Part shown: one piece after another, positions 24,701-49,431 of the stretch
Layout of the letters: the number at the start of each line of letters is the position of its first letter
Position numbering within the stretch: position 1 is the stretch's first letter
Source of the DNA: Euryodendron excelsum
Taxonomy: Eukaryota > Streptophyta > Magnoliopsida > Ericales > Pentaphylacaceae
NCBI GenBank assembly: GCA_033060915.1
Contig: CM065386.1
Coordinates: 9,548,501 to 9,612,500 of the forward strand
Direction of reading: 5' to 3'
Length of the DNA stretch: 64,000 nt
The notes under the pieces: model-generated
The model's database searches: none
What the model was told of the DNA's origin: nothing
The model's input: only the letters and a program-made list of their open reading frames with translations
Made by a program: the position numbers and the translations under genes

Positions 24701-27700
24701 TTAGAACGAGTACAAAAACAAAGCACTACTAGTTTACAAACATATATATCATCTCCCAAATATCATACACGTGAGTATATACAAAAGGCCTCTTCTCTAG
24801 GGTTTTCCATTTCTAAGATGTTCTCTGCCTTAAAGCCACATTCCCCAGCTGTGAGAGCTTGTGAGTGAACAAGCAAACGGTCAATTTCTGGACCTCGAGA
24901 AACTCGCATATGCTCAATTGCAGAAGCAGCCACAACTGGGAGGGAGAGAAACTGCAGAAGCCCGTCACAGCGATCCTTATAACCCCCAAAGAGAGCTGAT
25001 GCGGGAGTAGGAGGAAACTGCACCAAGCTTTCTGCACAGCTGTTTCCTCTCCAAGGACAAGTGACTTTGTGCCCTGCATCTAGCTCTTTGGCAAAGTCTT
25101 CTGCAGCACTATCATCTTCATTGAAGATAATTAAGAGTGAAACCATAAGCCATCAATAAGTTGCAGAGTCAAAATTAATACTCCCAAAAAGGTAAAATAA
25201 AATAACAGCCTGTGAGTGTCAATATGGATATTAACTGGGATATGTTTAAGTGTCGTGTGCATAAAGAATATATATTTATATATGTAAGCATTTATGAAAC
25301 AAGAAGTTTTTCCATAGCAAGAAAGAATCAGAAAATGAGTAAATTTCACATATATAAGCAAGAAAAAACAGACTTCACCACATTCAGCTAAGGGAGGAAA
25401 TTTGGCCAGTTACTGAAAGTGATTTCATTCAAGTAAATCCATACAATCGGAAATTCATCTTTCATAACAATTTTCTGTGTCCAATATACACCAATAACCC
25501 ACCTATTCAAAAAATAAGGCAACCGCTCCCATCATAATGACTTGTTTTATCTGTCTGTTCACATACTGTGGTAAGCATGCATCTCATGGATTTTATGGAA
25601 CAAAAATGTTGAAACACTTTCAACAGCAAGAGATTCCGGCATCATCATTTGTAAAAAACTTCTGACCAAGGAAATAGAGAAGTAAAATAAGAGCTACAAA
25701 TTGTTACATCCAATAGAAGAAGCATTTTGGAAAGATGGCAGCATTCTATTGTGGAAACAGTTGTGTCCACATTATTTAGAAATGAAGGTAAAAGGAATAT
25801 GTATATGAAATTTGTTTACACTTTCCTAAATAGAGATCATTTTGTCCATAACAAAGGATCAAACAGCTCAAGCAGACACATGGAATCCTTTAACCACACA
25901 ACCAATATGTCTAATGATATGCAAGACGTCTCCATAGTCCCACACTCCATTCAGGTAGGTTGAACACCAAGAGAGAGAATGCATGGCACCATCTAGAAAA
26001 GGAATCTCAAGCATGTACCTTGTCTCAAGCTTATTTTGGAGTGAAAATTCATGTACACTTTAGCTATTTATCACACACAAAAAAATACACATACATCAGC
26101 TGTAATAACAAAACATGAATTAGCAAATAGTTATGGACCATATTGCACAGATCAATGCTATATGCACATAATTCAACTAAATTTATAGATTATAGTTTAT
26201 ATAATTTGCCCCATAATTTCATTAAAAATAGCGTGTTCTGCTATTAATATTCACACTTCTTCTGAGATGATAAAATGTCTGCTAACGATGCCTATGTCTT
26301 TGTTGATTTTTCCATGTTAACCGTATGTCAAATCTCTTTTTCAAGAGGTGATATTGGTCTTAAACATCATATAAATTTTCATAACATAAAGAATCTTCGA
26401 AATGCAGATGACATTTCAGAATTATACAAATATTAAACATAAAACCTCAATAAAAAGAATCTGGAGACACGAAAAGATTCTTTCCCAACCTCCATACAGA
26501 CAAAACAGCAAATATATAGACAACAAGATTCAAAGCCAATATCCGCAATAAACTGAATTAACAACAAAATTCACCTTCTGTAGCCGTCACGGAAGCTGAT
26601 GAGAAAAACAGCAGGTTCACACCACATGACTCGCACTCAATCTTATCAACATCAACATTTACCCAGCCTCTTCTTGCACAAGCCAATGAACTGGCAGCCT
26701 GCATGAATATTAAGCAAACTAAAGATTGAAGAGCAAAACCAAGCAAGATGACAAAAATGAGAAGCCCTACATCAATCACATAGGAAAAGATATTGAGAAC
26801 AATAACAAAAGGAAAAAGAACCAAAAGGAGAACATCTGATAAATCACACGAGCATCCATTCAAGTTCTATTAATTGATTGTTACGGAGCATCTTAAGGCA
26901 TTGCTTGAAGACTTGCGAAGCTGCCACAGTTTCTCTTAATCTCATGTTTTTTTTCAATGGTTTCAGACTGTCTGGTAAATAGTAGCTATGCAAACAAAGC
27001 TGCTTTAGGAAGTTGGCACCTATGACTTGAAAGTACATATAAACCAAATAACGAATCATGAGGAATAGATACAGGACGGTAAATCAGAGTGCACTTTCAA
27101 CCAAGCTAAGATGCTCACACAGATCAAATGTTAACTTTCCACCTTAGACTGAGATGGTGTCTTGTGTCCAAAGGAAATCCAAACAAGACAAAGCCCTCAC
27201 AGTCCATGCACATAACGAATGACTCCTATGTTCTTCTTAGTTGTTTCTGGATTCTTGCAACTGGTGTTAGCTTCTTTTTCTCTTGATAGTGAAAATCCTT
27301 TTGTGCCTTCCTCCATTATTTTAAGAGGCCAGATTTTTTGTCCCCCTATTTCCATAATGTAGTTCATTCATATTATGAGCAAAGCAGACATCCACTGAGT
27401 GGTACATAACTATTTCATCTAAAAGGACACCTGACATATGTCCAAAGTACCAGCAATTACTCTGATACACAGATTGCTGCAGCCTCAACTCAACAAAGCC
27501 TTGGGGATAAAGAAGTATGAGGCTGCAGAAGGGTAATACCCATCATATACCATTCAGCAATAATGTGAATGAATTTACTGTGAGCATAAAGCTCACAAAA
27601 AACATGCTTTTGTTTCTTCAATCACAAAGCTATGTAATTGATCTGATCATACACTGCAATATGAAAGACCTAAAACACCAAAAGCTGAAACACAGATTTA

Positions 27701-30700
27701 CCCCAAAATGTGGTACCTGACATAACATATTGAACCACATCAAAGCAGGAAATGTCACTACATAAAATCTGCCAACATATGGAGAAAGGTCATTGCATAA
27801 TATGAATCTAGGATTCACCGAATGGTTTTAAGCATCAGATATGCAATGTATTGATGTTAAGAGGAAAATTCTTAAAAAATAAATAGGCCTCAGTCTGGTT
27901 GTTCATGTGAAGAGAAGTCATTGACGCAATCTTAACAATATACATGCCCCAAATATGTCTATGAATGAAAGCTAACTCAGGTTAAACCTTTGGCTTTCCA
28001 AACCAATTTGCAGGCTTGAATGTAGAAAGGCGCCTCAGTAAATCCCCCCTTTCCCATGGTCTGCATGAAGGCTGTGATGACCCCAGGGCAGAACCACCAG
28101 CACTTGTACTCAATGAAGTCCATAGAGGCTGTGAACCAATGCGAGATAGAGAACCTGCTTTGGAGCCCTGTCCAGGGCCCAACCAGTCTATACTTCCAAC
28201 ATTCGCCGGCAAGTTAGGAGATGATGCCCCTGCAGAACTAGAGCAAACAATGTGATTAGATATGGTTAACCACCAAGAAAAATGTCTGAACAAATTTAAA
28301 TTGGACCTCCACCTTAAAGCAGAATATACAAATTGAAATTGCAAGACTCCTTTGTGCGGGTAATTTGCCATGTCTCAACCTTTTTCCCTAGTTATATTGG
28401 TTCTTGCATAGCCATTTTCAGCATTGTAGTTCAATCCCGTTGCACAGTAAAGTAGGCAAGGGAGACTCTTTTTAGTGAATGAGATGTTCATTTCATGGTT
28501 TGCACATAAAATATAGTATATAAGCATATACCAAAACAAACAACACTTGCCCCCCTCCCTCCGCAATTTTTGGTAGTAAGTGGGAGAAAACAAACAGCGA
28601 AATAGTCTCCTAAGTTGTGGGTTGAAAACAACAGAGGAATATTCTCTGTGAAGACACAGGTTGAAAACAACAGAGGAAAATTCTTCGAGATGCTATGTCT
28701 TCAAATTTTTCCCCAACTCAAGGCTGGTGAATGGAATTTTGAATACCTATCCCAACTAGACTGATTCTAGCATTGTCTGATATATATAACTATATAAGGA
28801 CATAGATTCCTTGCAGCTATAAGTGTCTAATGGTGCTTTTGAAAGTGAGGAGAAAAGAAAAAGGAAACAAATATGCCAAGACGCATGACAATGCTACTAG
28901 TAAAATTTACTTCAAGGTTAATGAAACAATGAAGGTGCAAACAATCTTTGTTAAACAAGTCGTGGATGATAAGCATTTCTTCAACTATATCAGACCAAAA
29001 CATAACTCAGAATAGAAATTCAAGCTTAATTACCGTCTGAAATACCAGACTATAACCACATATTGATCTTAACATTAGGCATGATAATTAAACACAATCC
29101 TTTTAATCCATCCAAATACAAATAAAACATCATATTGCAAGACAGTAAAATGTGCAATTAAAAATATTAGCTAAACAAACCGAGTGGGAACCATATGGGG
29201 TTTTGTGGGCCCTCATGGAGAACTCTTTTGTTATTGGTTCGTAGTTTGACCTCCGGGTAATTCTTTTTCTCCAACACATACTATTTTCATTGCAGAGAAG
29301 TTGCATTGTATGCATAACTTAGGGGGGAAAGAATGCCAATGGGGAGTGCAAAATAGACCTAGATTCTAGAAACACTGAATGCCTTCAGGACCTGCCCTAA
29401 TATCATTTTACAGGCCCAAGGATAGTTTAATCAGTACTCATAATAATTGTAAATAGTAAAAAAAAAATAGCACAAGTGGAAGTTAAAATCAAATTACAAC
29501 AACTTGCATAAGAAATAGTACCCATACCATCTCAGGTAGAACTGTAGTTACCTAGTTTTATTTTGTTACTATATAGTCCGAATGGACTAAGCCAAACAAG
29601 CAAAAGTACCAGGGGCCAAACCCAGCCTAACAAACCAATTAACACAAAATAAGCCCCCAAGCATGAAATTGACTAGGTTGCCTAAATGGGCTCATCTAGA
29701 ATTACCCACCGAGAGAAACTACAGAAGGTACAAGAACTCACACACTAAAAAAGAGGACGCCAATCACCTTTCAACAAGGCATCCCTTTCATTTCACTTGT
29801 TTAACAAGCAATTAGACACTTTCAAGTTACAGAATTGTTGATTTAACCCCTAATCAATTTTTTTGAAGTGATGCTCAATGAAAATATCAGACTATTGTAT
29901 CTAAGAGCCACAAGTTCATTAAATGTCAGACTATTGTTATCTCCACATTTTTTTCCTCCTCCTCCTCCTTGATTTCTTACCATTTCTTAACATTGTTCTA
30001 AATTTATGTTTATGGAAGAGATAACGTATTAAGGAAAACAGTATTCTTATTATTTTTCCATCACTTTTTCTTTTCTCCCTACTATAAACAAGCACCAAAC
30101 AGAGACTTAGCGAATAGGTATGTAATAGCCTCAAAAAGAAAGTTTCATTACAGAGTAAGTTCCTCCAACTTCCACAACTGTACCATTGACCAATCATTCC
30201 ACCTCCCCTCCTCCACTAAAAGAAATTGAAAACTAAAAAACAAAATTCATATCTGAATTGCAAAGAAAAAGGTTGACGGGGGTTGCAGAGTAAGTTCCTC
30301 CATTTTGGGCAGCCGTACGTTGACTAATCATTCCACTTCCCTTCATCCACTAAAAGAAAAAATTTAAAACTAAGAAAACACAATTCATTAAAAAAAGTTT
30401 AACAGGTTTGGTTATCCCTGGCTGGCTACTGAGAAAACTGAAGACAACACAATTAAAACACGAGAAAAAAAAAAACATTAAAACCAAAGCCCTGTATAAT
30501 ATTTGAACGGTTCATAAAGAATTCTGAGATCCAAACTACAATTTCCATTCCTTTTTCCTACATTTTTTGGGAACCAAGCGGAGCACATTGTTCAATTACG
30601 AGACCCTACAGAAATCAAGCAGCAAATCATGCAAGCTCCTCGAACGAGTAACGGAAGCCCCAACAAAATGTTTTAACATGCATAAGAATTGTACACATAT

Positions 30701-30870
30701 ACACATGTGTATATATAGATATGTATATAATATTGTAAGCGTGCCCTAGGTGACGAAGAGCAGGGGAAAGAGGAGCAATACCTAGCAGCAGGGGTTGGGG
30801 TTGGACGTGAAGAAGATGATTTGGGGGCCAATAATGGATCCCCTGATGAGCTAATTACCTCCTCCTTCAT
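15780..30870 (-). CDS. ILP1: ILP1, C3HC zinc finger / NIPA-Rsm1-like nuclear protein
   Basis: Seven exons on the minus strand (30782-30870, 27988-28237, 26575-26698, 24769-25115, 22898-24677, 16275-16531, 15780-15851) join in phase to a 972-residue protein without stops. It matches plant IAP-like protein 1, a relative of animal NIPA and yeast Rsm1 reported to restrain programmed cell death. Domains: a Ser/Pro-rich N-terminus with WERGDLLRRLSTFKPANWF (about 95-113); the C3HC zinc finger with IECESCGVN (near 135) and GHKVTCPWRGNSC (near 170-182); the second, Rsm1-like half with LLDCSLCGATVRIWDF (near 350); a long acidic, low-complexity middle; and HHNYFCPWVNGN (near 885), which completes the second zinc site. 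The last residues read LLAHHSFSKGHGQS. Intron 5 (between exons 5 and 6 as listed) is about 6.4 kb and holds an LTR retrotransposon in the same orientation. The ATG at 30868-30870 gives MKEEVISSSG. Confidence 0.9.
16532..18450. other. ILP1 intron with pyrimidine-rich possible LTR remnant
   Basis: A roughly 200-base plus-strand pyrimidine-rich stretch (about 17040-17230, mostly TCTC and CTTC words) follows AT-rich sequence at 16860-17030. The pair resembles the promoter-proximal part of a Copia-type LTR, but I found no matching second end or target-site duplication. The remainder is ordinary intron. Confidence 0.3.
18451..19479 (-). repeat. 3' LTR of the retrotransposon
   Basis: 1029 bases, ending in the inverted pair TGTCACGGG/CCCGTGACA. 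A TATA-like word (TATTATAAGG on the minus strand, plus about 19276-19287) and another (ATTATAAAG, near 19050) are promoter candidates. A 180-codon minus-strand frame inside it has no family features and reflects the low stop density of GC-rich DNA. Confidence 0.92.
19480..19493 (-). other. Polypurine tract
   Basis: The minus-strand sequence GAAGTGGTGGAGAA directly abuts the 3' LTR and is the expected primer for plus-strand DNA synthesis. Similar words recur further inside the element (plus about 19574-19584, 19658-19668 and 19931-19943). Confidence 0.75.
20207..20450. repeat. Five-unit tandem repeat, about 50 bp period, inside the retrotransposon
   Basis: Units share the plan CTCCAGTRCCTSA, TCTTCACYCGAAG, then a TGCCCACA-type tail and a variable end. 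The last three units start exactly 50 bases apart (words at 20311, 20361 and 20411) and carry GATCCTCTGATCTTCACCCG. The first two (near 20208 and 20257) are more diverged. Array length and lack of unique spacers exclude a CRISPR. The repeat lies in the non-coding interior of the element. Confidence 0.85.
21202..21213 (-). other. Primer-binding site, initiator tRNA-Met
   Basis: The minus-strand word TGGTATCAGAGC lies two bases inside the 5' LTR. It is complementary to the 3' end of plant initiator tRNA-Met, the usual primer for plant LTR elements. This site fixes the element's orientation. Confidence 0.88.
21216..22246 (-). repeat. 5' LTR of the retrotransposon
   Basis: 1031 bases, the near-identical partner of the other LTR. 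The only difference I see is CTCGAAAAACACAAG here against CTCGAAACACAAG in the other copy. As the upstream LTR on the minus strand it should drive the element's transcript in the same direction as ILP1. Confidence 0.92.
28238..30781. other. ILP1 first intron
   Basis: About 2.5 kb. It contains a short direct repeat, GGTTGAAAACAACAGAGGAA at about 28620 and 28659, and the larger duplication listed at 30151-30389. No coding frame within it is credible. Confidence 0.5.
30151..30389. repeat. 100 bp direct repeat in ILP1 intron 1
   Basis: The block 30151-30250 (CAGAGTAAGTTCCTCC to AAAATTCAT) recurs at 30286-30389 with scattered differences, including the shared core CCACTAAAAGAAA. It is a local duplication with no coding role visible. 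Confidence 0.7.
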
Positions 30871-33800
30871 ACTCTTTCTCTCTCTTTCTTTTCTCTCTCT
30901 TCGTTGTTCGTATCGTCTTCGAGCTCTGTTATTTCTCACTAATGAGTAACGCGATTAATGAACGACTCGATTATGTCACCCATTTTCAGTATGATAATAC
31001 TTGGAGTCTCGGAGTCACGTGCCATTGTGAGTGATAACCGTGAGTTCTTACTTCTTCAATGACGTCATACGGATATGGATGTTTTGCAGTTTTGTTTCTT
31101 TAGTCGCTTTTTTTTTATTAAAAAAAAATCCAAATCCTTTATTAAAAGTCCGTATAATTTTTTTTAATTTTGGTAGAAAAAGTTTAAATAAGATTATTGA
31201 TAAAAAAAACACTATCCAAGGAAGTTTACTACCTTTGGCAAAGATAAATTATTTTTTTTAGAGCGCTACGTGTCCTTAACCCCACTTAATAGGAGTGATA
31301 TAACAAAAATAATGTGGTGCTATAGAAGCACTAAAAAAATTTTCTTGACAAACATAGATTTTACTTTTTTTCTGTTTGATTATAATAGATAATGAAAAAA
31401 ATAAGTTAAGAAAGGAATCGATTGATTTTCCTCTTACCAAGGAAAACAAGAGGCGAGTGTGGAAGATGAATAAAGAAGAAATCTTTTATAAAATTAAAAT
31501 CCTCTTAATAAGTATTTTATTTTAAAATAGTAAGCCTCAATTGAAATATAATGATGTTACAGGTTTTATTTTTATTTTTATTTTTTTATAAGGTGCCCAT
31601 AGTTTTAACTGAATATTTTTTAGTAAGATTACACTGCACACAAATCGTGTAATTTTATACATTGCAGAATGAGGACTCGCCATAGAGGACATGAGAAGGA
31701 TAAAAACTTGATGATCTCATACTTAATGTGAGAACAACTGACTATTGAATCACTCATATGGTTTGTGTTTTATTTGACAAAAAAATTAGAGTTGTTCAAC
31801 AATAGAAGTTACAAAATAATTTTTTATTTTAAGAAAAAAACTGATCAGAGCTTCTTCCATGCATTCAATTGTTATTATTCTCCCAATTCAATTGTTTCTG
31901 TTTTTTTTTTTTTTTTGGTTGCTCCTTTGTTTAGGTTATTTTTATTTTTATTTTTTTGCATATTTTGATATGGGAGTTTACTGGATTACCCCCCTAAGGT
32001 TAAGTAGCAACACAAATGCCTTTTGCAATTGAGAATCGACAACCATTTTGGGTTTTTACTATGTCGGATTATTCATATTAATTATGCCATCCTATTTTTT
32101 TTTAAAAGCATCTAGCCTAGAAACTCAACAATTATTAGGTTTAGGTTCCTAGACGAAATAGTCAGTGGCAAAACTATAAAATATTTTCAAGAGGGATAAC
32201 CGTTAATAAAAGCTGAGAAAATTTTTTTTCCTACACAATCAACAAAAGGCCAATAACATACTTAACTTCTATATATACATATAATGTACATAAGCTTAAA
32301 TATGTAATATATAATGAGATTTTTAATGCAATATAACTATTTATGTGGGTTATTTATAGATTTTTAGAGGGGCAAATTGAGAAGTATGTCATGAATTGTT
32401 AGTTAAAATGATATTTTTGAAAATTTGAGAGGGGCATTTACAGATTTTAAAGGAGGCAAATTAAAAACTTTGCCAAATTTATAAGTAAAAATGCAATTCT
32501 TAAAAATTTAAAGGGGTCACTTGCGCCTACATTACTCCGCCCTTTAGAGTAGTGGAAGAGTTTTGTTTTTGTTACCACAATGGTGTACCCTTTTTCTTTA
32601 CCATTCACTATGAAATAATACATTAATCATCCTAACAATGCGAGACTTGCATCTCAACAAATGAGATACTTAAATCTTCAATCAGATGTCATAAGTTTGT
32701 AAATGTTCGGTATGATGTGGGATGGGTTTCACGATGCATTAAGTTTCTTCATTTTAAAAAAATATGGAAAATCTAGTAAAAAAAGGATTGGAGTATCGTA
32801 TAAAACATTAATTTGCTTATCATTTTCATCTTCATCAATTGATTTTTTTATTTATTTTATGTTATGTTCGGATTTTAGAATCGTGGAGAGAGGCGAAAAA
32901 CTAAAGAAAAGGGAAGATTGAGGAGGAGAAAAAAATTTAACAAGCCAATGTAAAAAAATAATGAAAAGGGAATTATCAAAAAGATTTAGTAGTGTGACTG
33001 TAAAAATAAATAGAAAGTAACTACATTATGAGAAGTATACAAGATTGGACACATATCTACACGAGAAAGACAAGTAATCATAACAAACTCAATAATCATA
33101 CTTCTTATGAAATAATATTCTTTCATGGATCTTACAAAGAGTAAAGAAAATGAAAAAAAATAAAAATAAAATATTTGAGAAAAGTACCTCAATCGTATTT
33201 GTTTTGATATATATTAAATAGAGCCGATCAACTTTATATATCCTCTCAGTGTGATAAGTTGCAAAGGACAGAGAGTCCAATGCTAATATAAAAATGGAAC
33301 ACAAATTTAGGACATGCAAATATTTTTTCTTTTTCAAATTATTCAAAAAGAATTTAACTTTGCATTATCCAAACAATTGCGCCTCCCATTGTTATTATTT
33401 TTTTTAAAGAAATAAAATCCAACATAACTTGTTAAAATAACAAGTGGTGGTTAAAGTTTTAAACAAACCAACACACACGTAAACTCTCCTAACGTGGGAG
33501 TGTCAACCCAACCCTGGAACCCTATATGGTTCTGGACCAAAGAGCCCCGCCTCCGATTATTCAATGGGCAAATAATGTAATTGCAATATTAGATCAGTCT
33601 GCTACCGCTTTTATACCTCCCTCACCTTCTAATGTCAACACTAACAGCCCTCGGCAAGCTCTGTGGACATCGTCTTTTTCTTTTCTTTTTTTTATTTGTT
33701 TCAATTTATAGGTGTTAAAAACTTCGACCCACTACACTGCAGGATATCATCTACATAAACTATATAAATTTTATAAATTATGTGAAGGGATCGAATTTGA

Positions 33801-34380
33801 AATCTACTTAGCATGCGGTCTGGATACCCTTTATTATTTTATCCAACATTGTGTAGGGATAGTGAAGATATTTTTCAGGAATAATTATACTTTACGTTAT
33901 TGTGATTTGAACAAAAATCAAATAATTTTTTGCGACTTCAAAAGTGAATAAATAACACATTTATGGTTTAGGCTTGCTTGCAAAGTGGATGGAGCCATAA
34001 CATATTTGATAAAATGATAAAAATGCTCCTAAAAAAATGTCTTTATTTTGATATAAAAGAACAAAATTATTTTGTTTTATTTTAGAGACATGAAATATCG
34101 AAAATATCCATGTGACAAAACTATGGTTAACTCTAACAGTTTTCATTCATTTTATAATTAAATTCAAACTATTAAAGGTTATATCTTCACCTTTAAATCA
34201 GATGGATCATCTGTTTTTTTTTCAAATATGAGTAAAGTGTATTATCTTATTTTTTTAATTGAAAAATGTGCATCCACCTATGGTGATACATAAATGAAGT
34301 ATGAAAACAGAAAGGGATGACAATAATCAAGAGAAAACCTTACCCAAAAACCTTATCATACACGCAATTTGACAGGCAGA
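30871..34380. other. AT-rich spacer between divergent ILP1 and FUG1
   Basis: No gene was found. The region close to ILP1 (30871-31030) carries pyrimidine-rich leader-like sequence and an ACGTG word. The middle (about 32160-32540) has repeated GAGGGGCA and AAAGGGG-type words like a decayed transposon. Long A/T homopolymers are frequent. Open frames here reflect AT bias. Confidence 0.45.
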
Positions 34381-35001
34381 GAAACAGCCACATAAAGCCC
34401 CCAACGAGAGAGAGGACAGAGAGGCTTTTCGAAATTTTTGTCACCACCATCCGGCCCATCCCCACAAACACCCTCCACAGCCACACGGTGCCTTAAGTTC
34501 CTTTTCACTCTGTCTCTCTCTCTCTCTCTCTGAACACAGGACTAACATCAACTAACAGTTGGAAACCCCATATAATTTTGTGTATCTGTTTCCACTGACT
34601 GATGAGAAGAAGCGAATTCTCAAGTTCCTAGAGGTAAGATTTTCTATCTAGAGACTCTGGGTCTCGTGTATATATACTTATTTATAGGCAATTCTGTGCT
34701 GGAATTTGGGTTTTCATGAAAACCCAGAAATTTACAGTTGTGTTCAGTTCTCAAGAATTCTGTACCTGAGAAAAATTGCCATTTCGGGGTTTAATCTTTG
34801 TTTGTTGAACCTCTGCCTCCGTTTAAGATTAAGGTTCATACTCGAATGGTAAGACTCTAAAGAGAAAAAAAAAAGTAGAGATAAAGAAAGTCGAGTGTGG
34901 TTATATATTGCAAGTATATCTAGGTTGCTACATTAAGGTTTAGGTTTTGAAACTATCTTCGTGTGGTCAATTCTGATGGTGGAGGACATATAGCTGTAAC
35001 C
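34381..35001 (+). promoter_or_regulatory. FUG1 promoter/leader with CT microsatellite
   Basis: A (CT)n run at about 34511-34531 sits in a pyrimidine-rich leader, common near plant transcription starts. A good splice donor (GAG|GTAAGAT) at 34634 and a possible acceptor shortly before the ATG (TTTAG near 34943) suggest a 5' UTR intron, frequent in plant housekeeping genes. The transcription start itself cannot be placed from sequence alone. Confidence 0.45.
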
Positions 35002-47592
<12,591 letters not shown>

Positions 47593-48786
47593 CTGTGGCA
47601 TTAGCAGAAGTGGCACTAGCAGATGAGTTTTAGTTGGCTTGTGTACCTTCATCATTTGTCAACACGTTTCACCTCGCACAGAGGCGAGGTACAATCCATT
47701 CCAGCAATTGACATAACTCAGTGCATGTGATATCTTTCAACCTGTCCCTAATGCTTGAGTAGGATATCGGCTCACAGAGGTTCGGTCCATAGTTGTATGC
47801 TATTACGCTGTAAATAGTAAAATACCAGATTTCAGCTCTTTTTGTAAAGAGGAACAGATGGTCCATTCATTCAAATGCTGAAGATTGAAGGAAATTGACA
47901 CTTGTACCAGTTACAAAAACATATGCAGAAATGTTCAAAAAAAATTTCTGATGCTCTAAGATTAGATGCATCATCTCTTAACCTGAACAACTGTTTTCTT
48001 TATATGTATATACTACCAACTATATACAGATTTTGCAACAAACATTGATATTCTCTAGGAGGGTATATTAAACCTTCATGGGTATCTTCATGGGTAATAT
48101 GACCAAATTTCCCTATTAGTCATGAACTTTCTGCAGAATCTACTTATTATTTTGTTAGAATAAGAACCGTTATGGGACTTAGTCGGAAAACTTAAAAAGG
48201 ACCCTGCCGGGATCCTTTGTGCATTTGTGCATATGAAGTGCCCCTAAAGTTGGTAATTGCTTCTTGTGTTTCCATTTTCCAGGCTAAAGTGATTGGGTTA
48301 ATCTGTTAAGATTACCTTCACTACATCAGATTCTGGGATTTGAATGAGACTGTTTATTTCCATAGATGATTGATATCATTCGTGGGGGAGAAGAATTCAT
48401 TCGACTTTGTTCTCAACAAGTACTTTTGAAAGCAGTCAATGACCTTCTATGCTTTCATTTCACTGCTTAAATAGCAAGTGCTTATTCTACAAAACACAAT
48501 CGATTCTTCTTAAAAGAAGAAAACTAATCACGGCCACTCCACCCCGCTAAAAAATGGCGGTGAAGAGGTGTGAATACGAAGCAAATTTCTCAAAATTGCC
48601 AACCATCACTGCGTCTAAAATGCAGGCTGTGAAGGTTCACCTTGACACAAGAAATGAAAAAAAAAAAAAAAAAAAAATGTCGACACACTCTTGTAACATT
48701 TATTCATCTGATCTAGTTACTGAGAATGCTATGTGCTTCTTTGAATGGTACCAAGTGCTCTACTAGCAGGCGGGCAGGCTCAAAGG

Positions 48787-48987
48787 CTATGCAGTAAGAG
48801 AGACTTCAAGGTATCTCTCTCGATCTATCGAGCTATCAAAAGGAGAAGAAAGGCTTCCATTGGCACGTAAGTCTCTCTCTTCCTCATCAATGGTGTCCAG
48901 CATTTTTGTCAATGGCCGCTTTGTTACAGAGACTAGTTTTGGTGGAGCAACTTCTGTCACGAACCTTGCTTTCGGTTCCTTGTCCAT
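48787..48987 (-). CDS. Uncharacterised small plant protein, copy A
   Basis: A single-exon 66-residue frame starts MDKEPKARFVTEVAPP and continues with KMLDTIDEEERDL and a Ser-rich tail. The FVxEVAPP and KMLDTIxEE words resemble a family of short uncharacterised plant proteins that I know only as hypothetical proteins. No signal peptide or membrane helix is seen. Upstream on its strand is a (CT)n leader (plus 49013-49035). The frame is intact in both copies of the duplication, with changes limited to the C-terminal dozen residues (FDSS/FGSS, RYLE/RCHE), which supports it being a real gene. Function is unknown. Confidence 0.65.
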   Translation of the reverse strand: MDKEPKARFVTEVAPPKLVSVTKRPLTKMLDTIDEEERDLRANGSLSSPFDSSIDRERYLEVSLTA

Positions 48988-49065
48988 TGTATGAGTACCC
49001 TTTCTACGTTCGGGAGAGAGAGAGAGAGAGAGAGATGGAATGGCTAAGAAATTGAGAGAGATGGG

Positions 49066-49431
49066 TTGCAGAGAATGGCACTACTGAGGCAAATTTATAG
49101 GGATGGAGAGTTCTTTAGGAAATTGGACGTAGCCCTCTTGAAATTAATCTCCAACTGTGCTGCCGGCCGCCCAACTTTTTGTATTGATTGCATAAGAAAA
49201 AGACTAAACTATGAGAACCATGAGGCATTTCCCTCATGCATGGTTTCCTTAGAAGGGGGGACCAAAAATCTTGATAAGATCTCTTCCTATATTTTCTTTC
49301 ATGATCCTCGTGAGGTATCGAAGGCGCCAAAATTTTCCCGTGAATATTGTAGCTACATTTCACCATCCGGGAAAGTGCCTCAGGAGTCGGGACCTCTACG
49401 TGGCTCAACTTTTGATCACACGTTCATATGA
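49066..49431 (+). other. Conserved-in-duplicate open frame, unrecognised (copy A)
   Basis: A 121-codon frame (MALLRQIYRDGEFF near the start, a Cys-containing stretch GRPTFCIDCIRK in the middle) is unbroken here and in copy B, with one residue changed. A 97-codon frame on the opposite strand is equally preserved. Because the duplication is young, preservation alone says little. I recognise no family. The region could instead be promoter or leader of the minus-strand small gene. Confidence 0.2.

Noticed and set aside
34963..35001. Extended FUG1 start 13 codons upstream
   Set aside because: The extension begins with GTG, not ATG. The ATG at 35002 gives a normal plastid transit peptide start.
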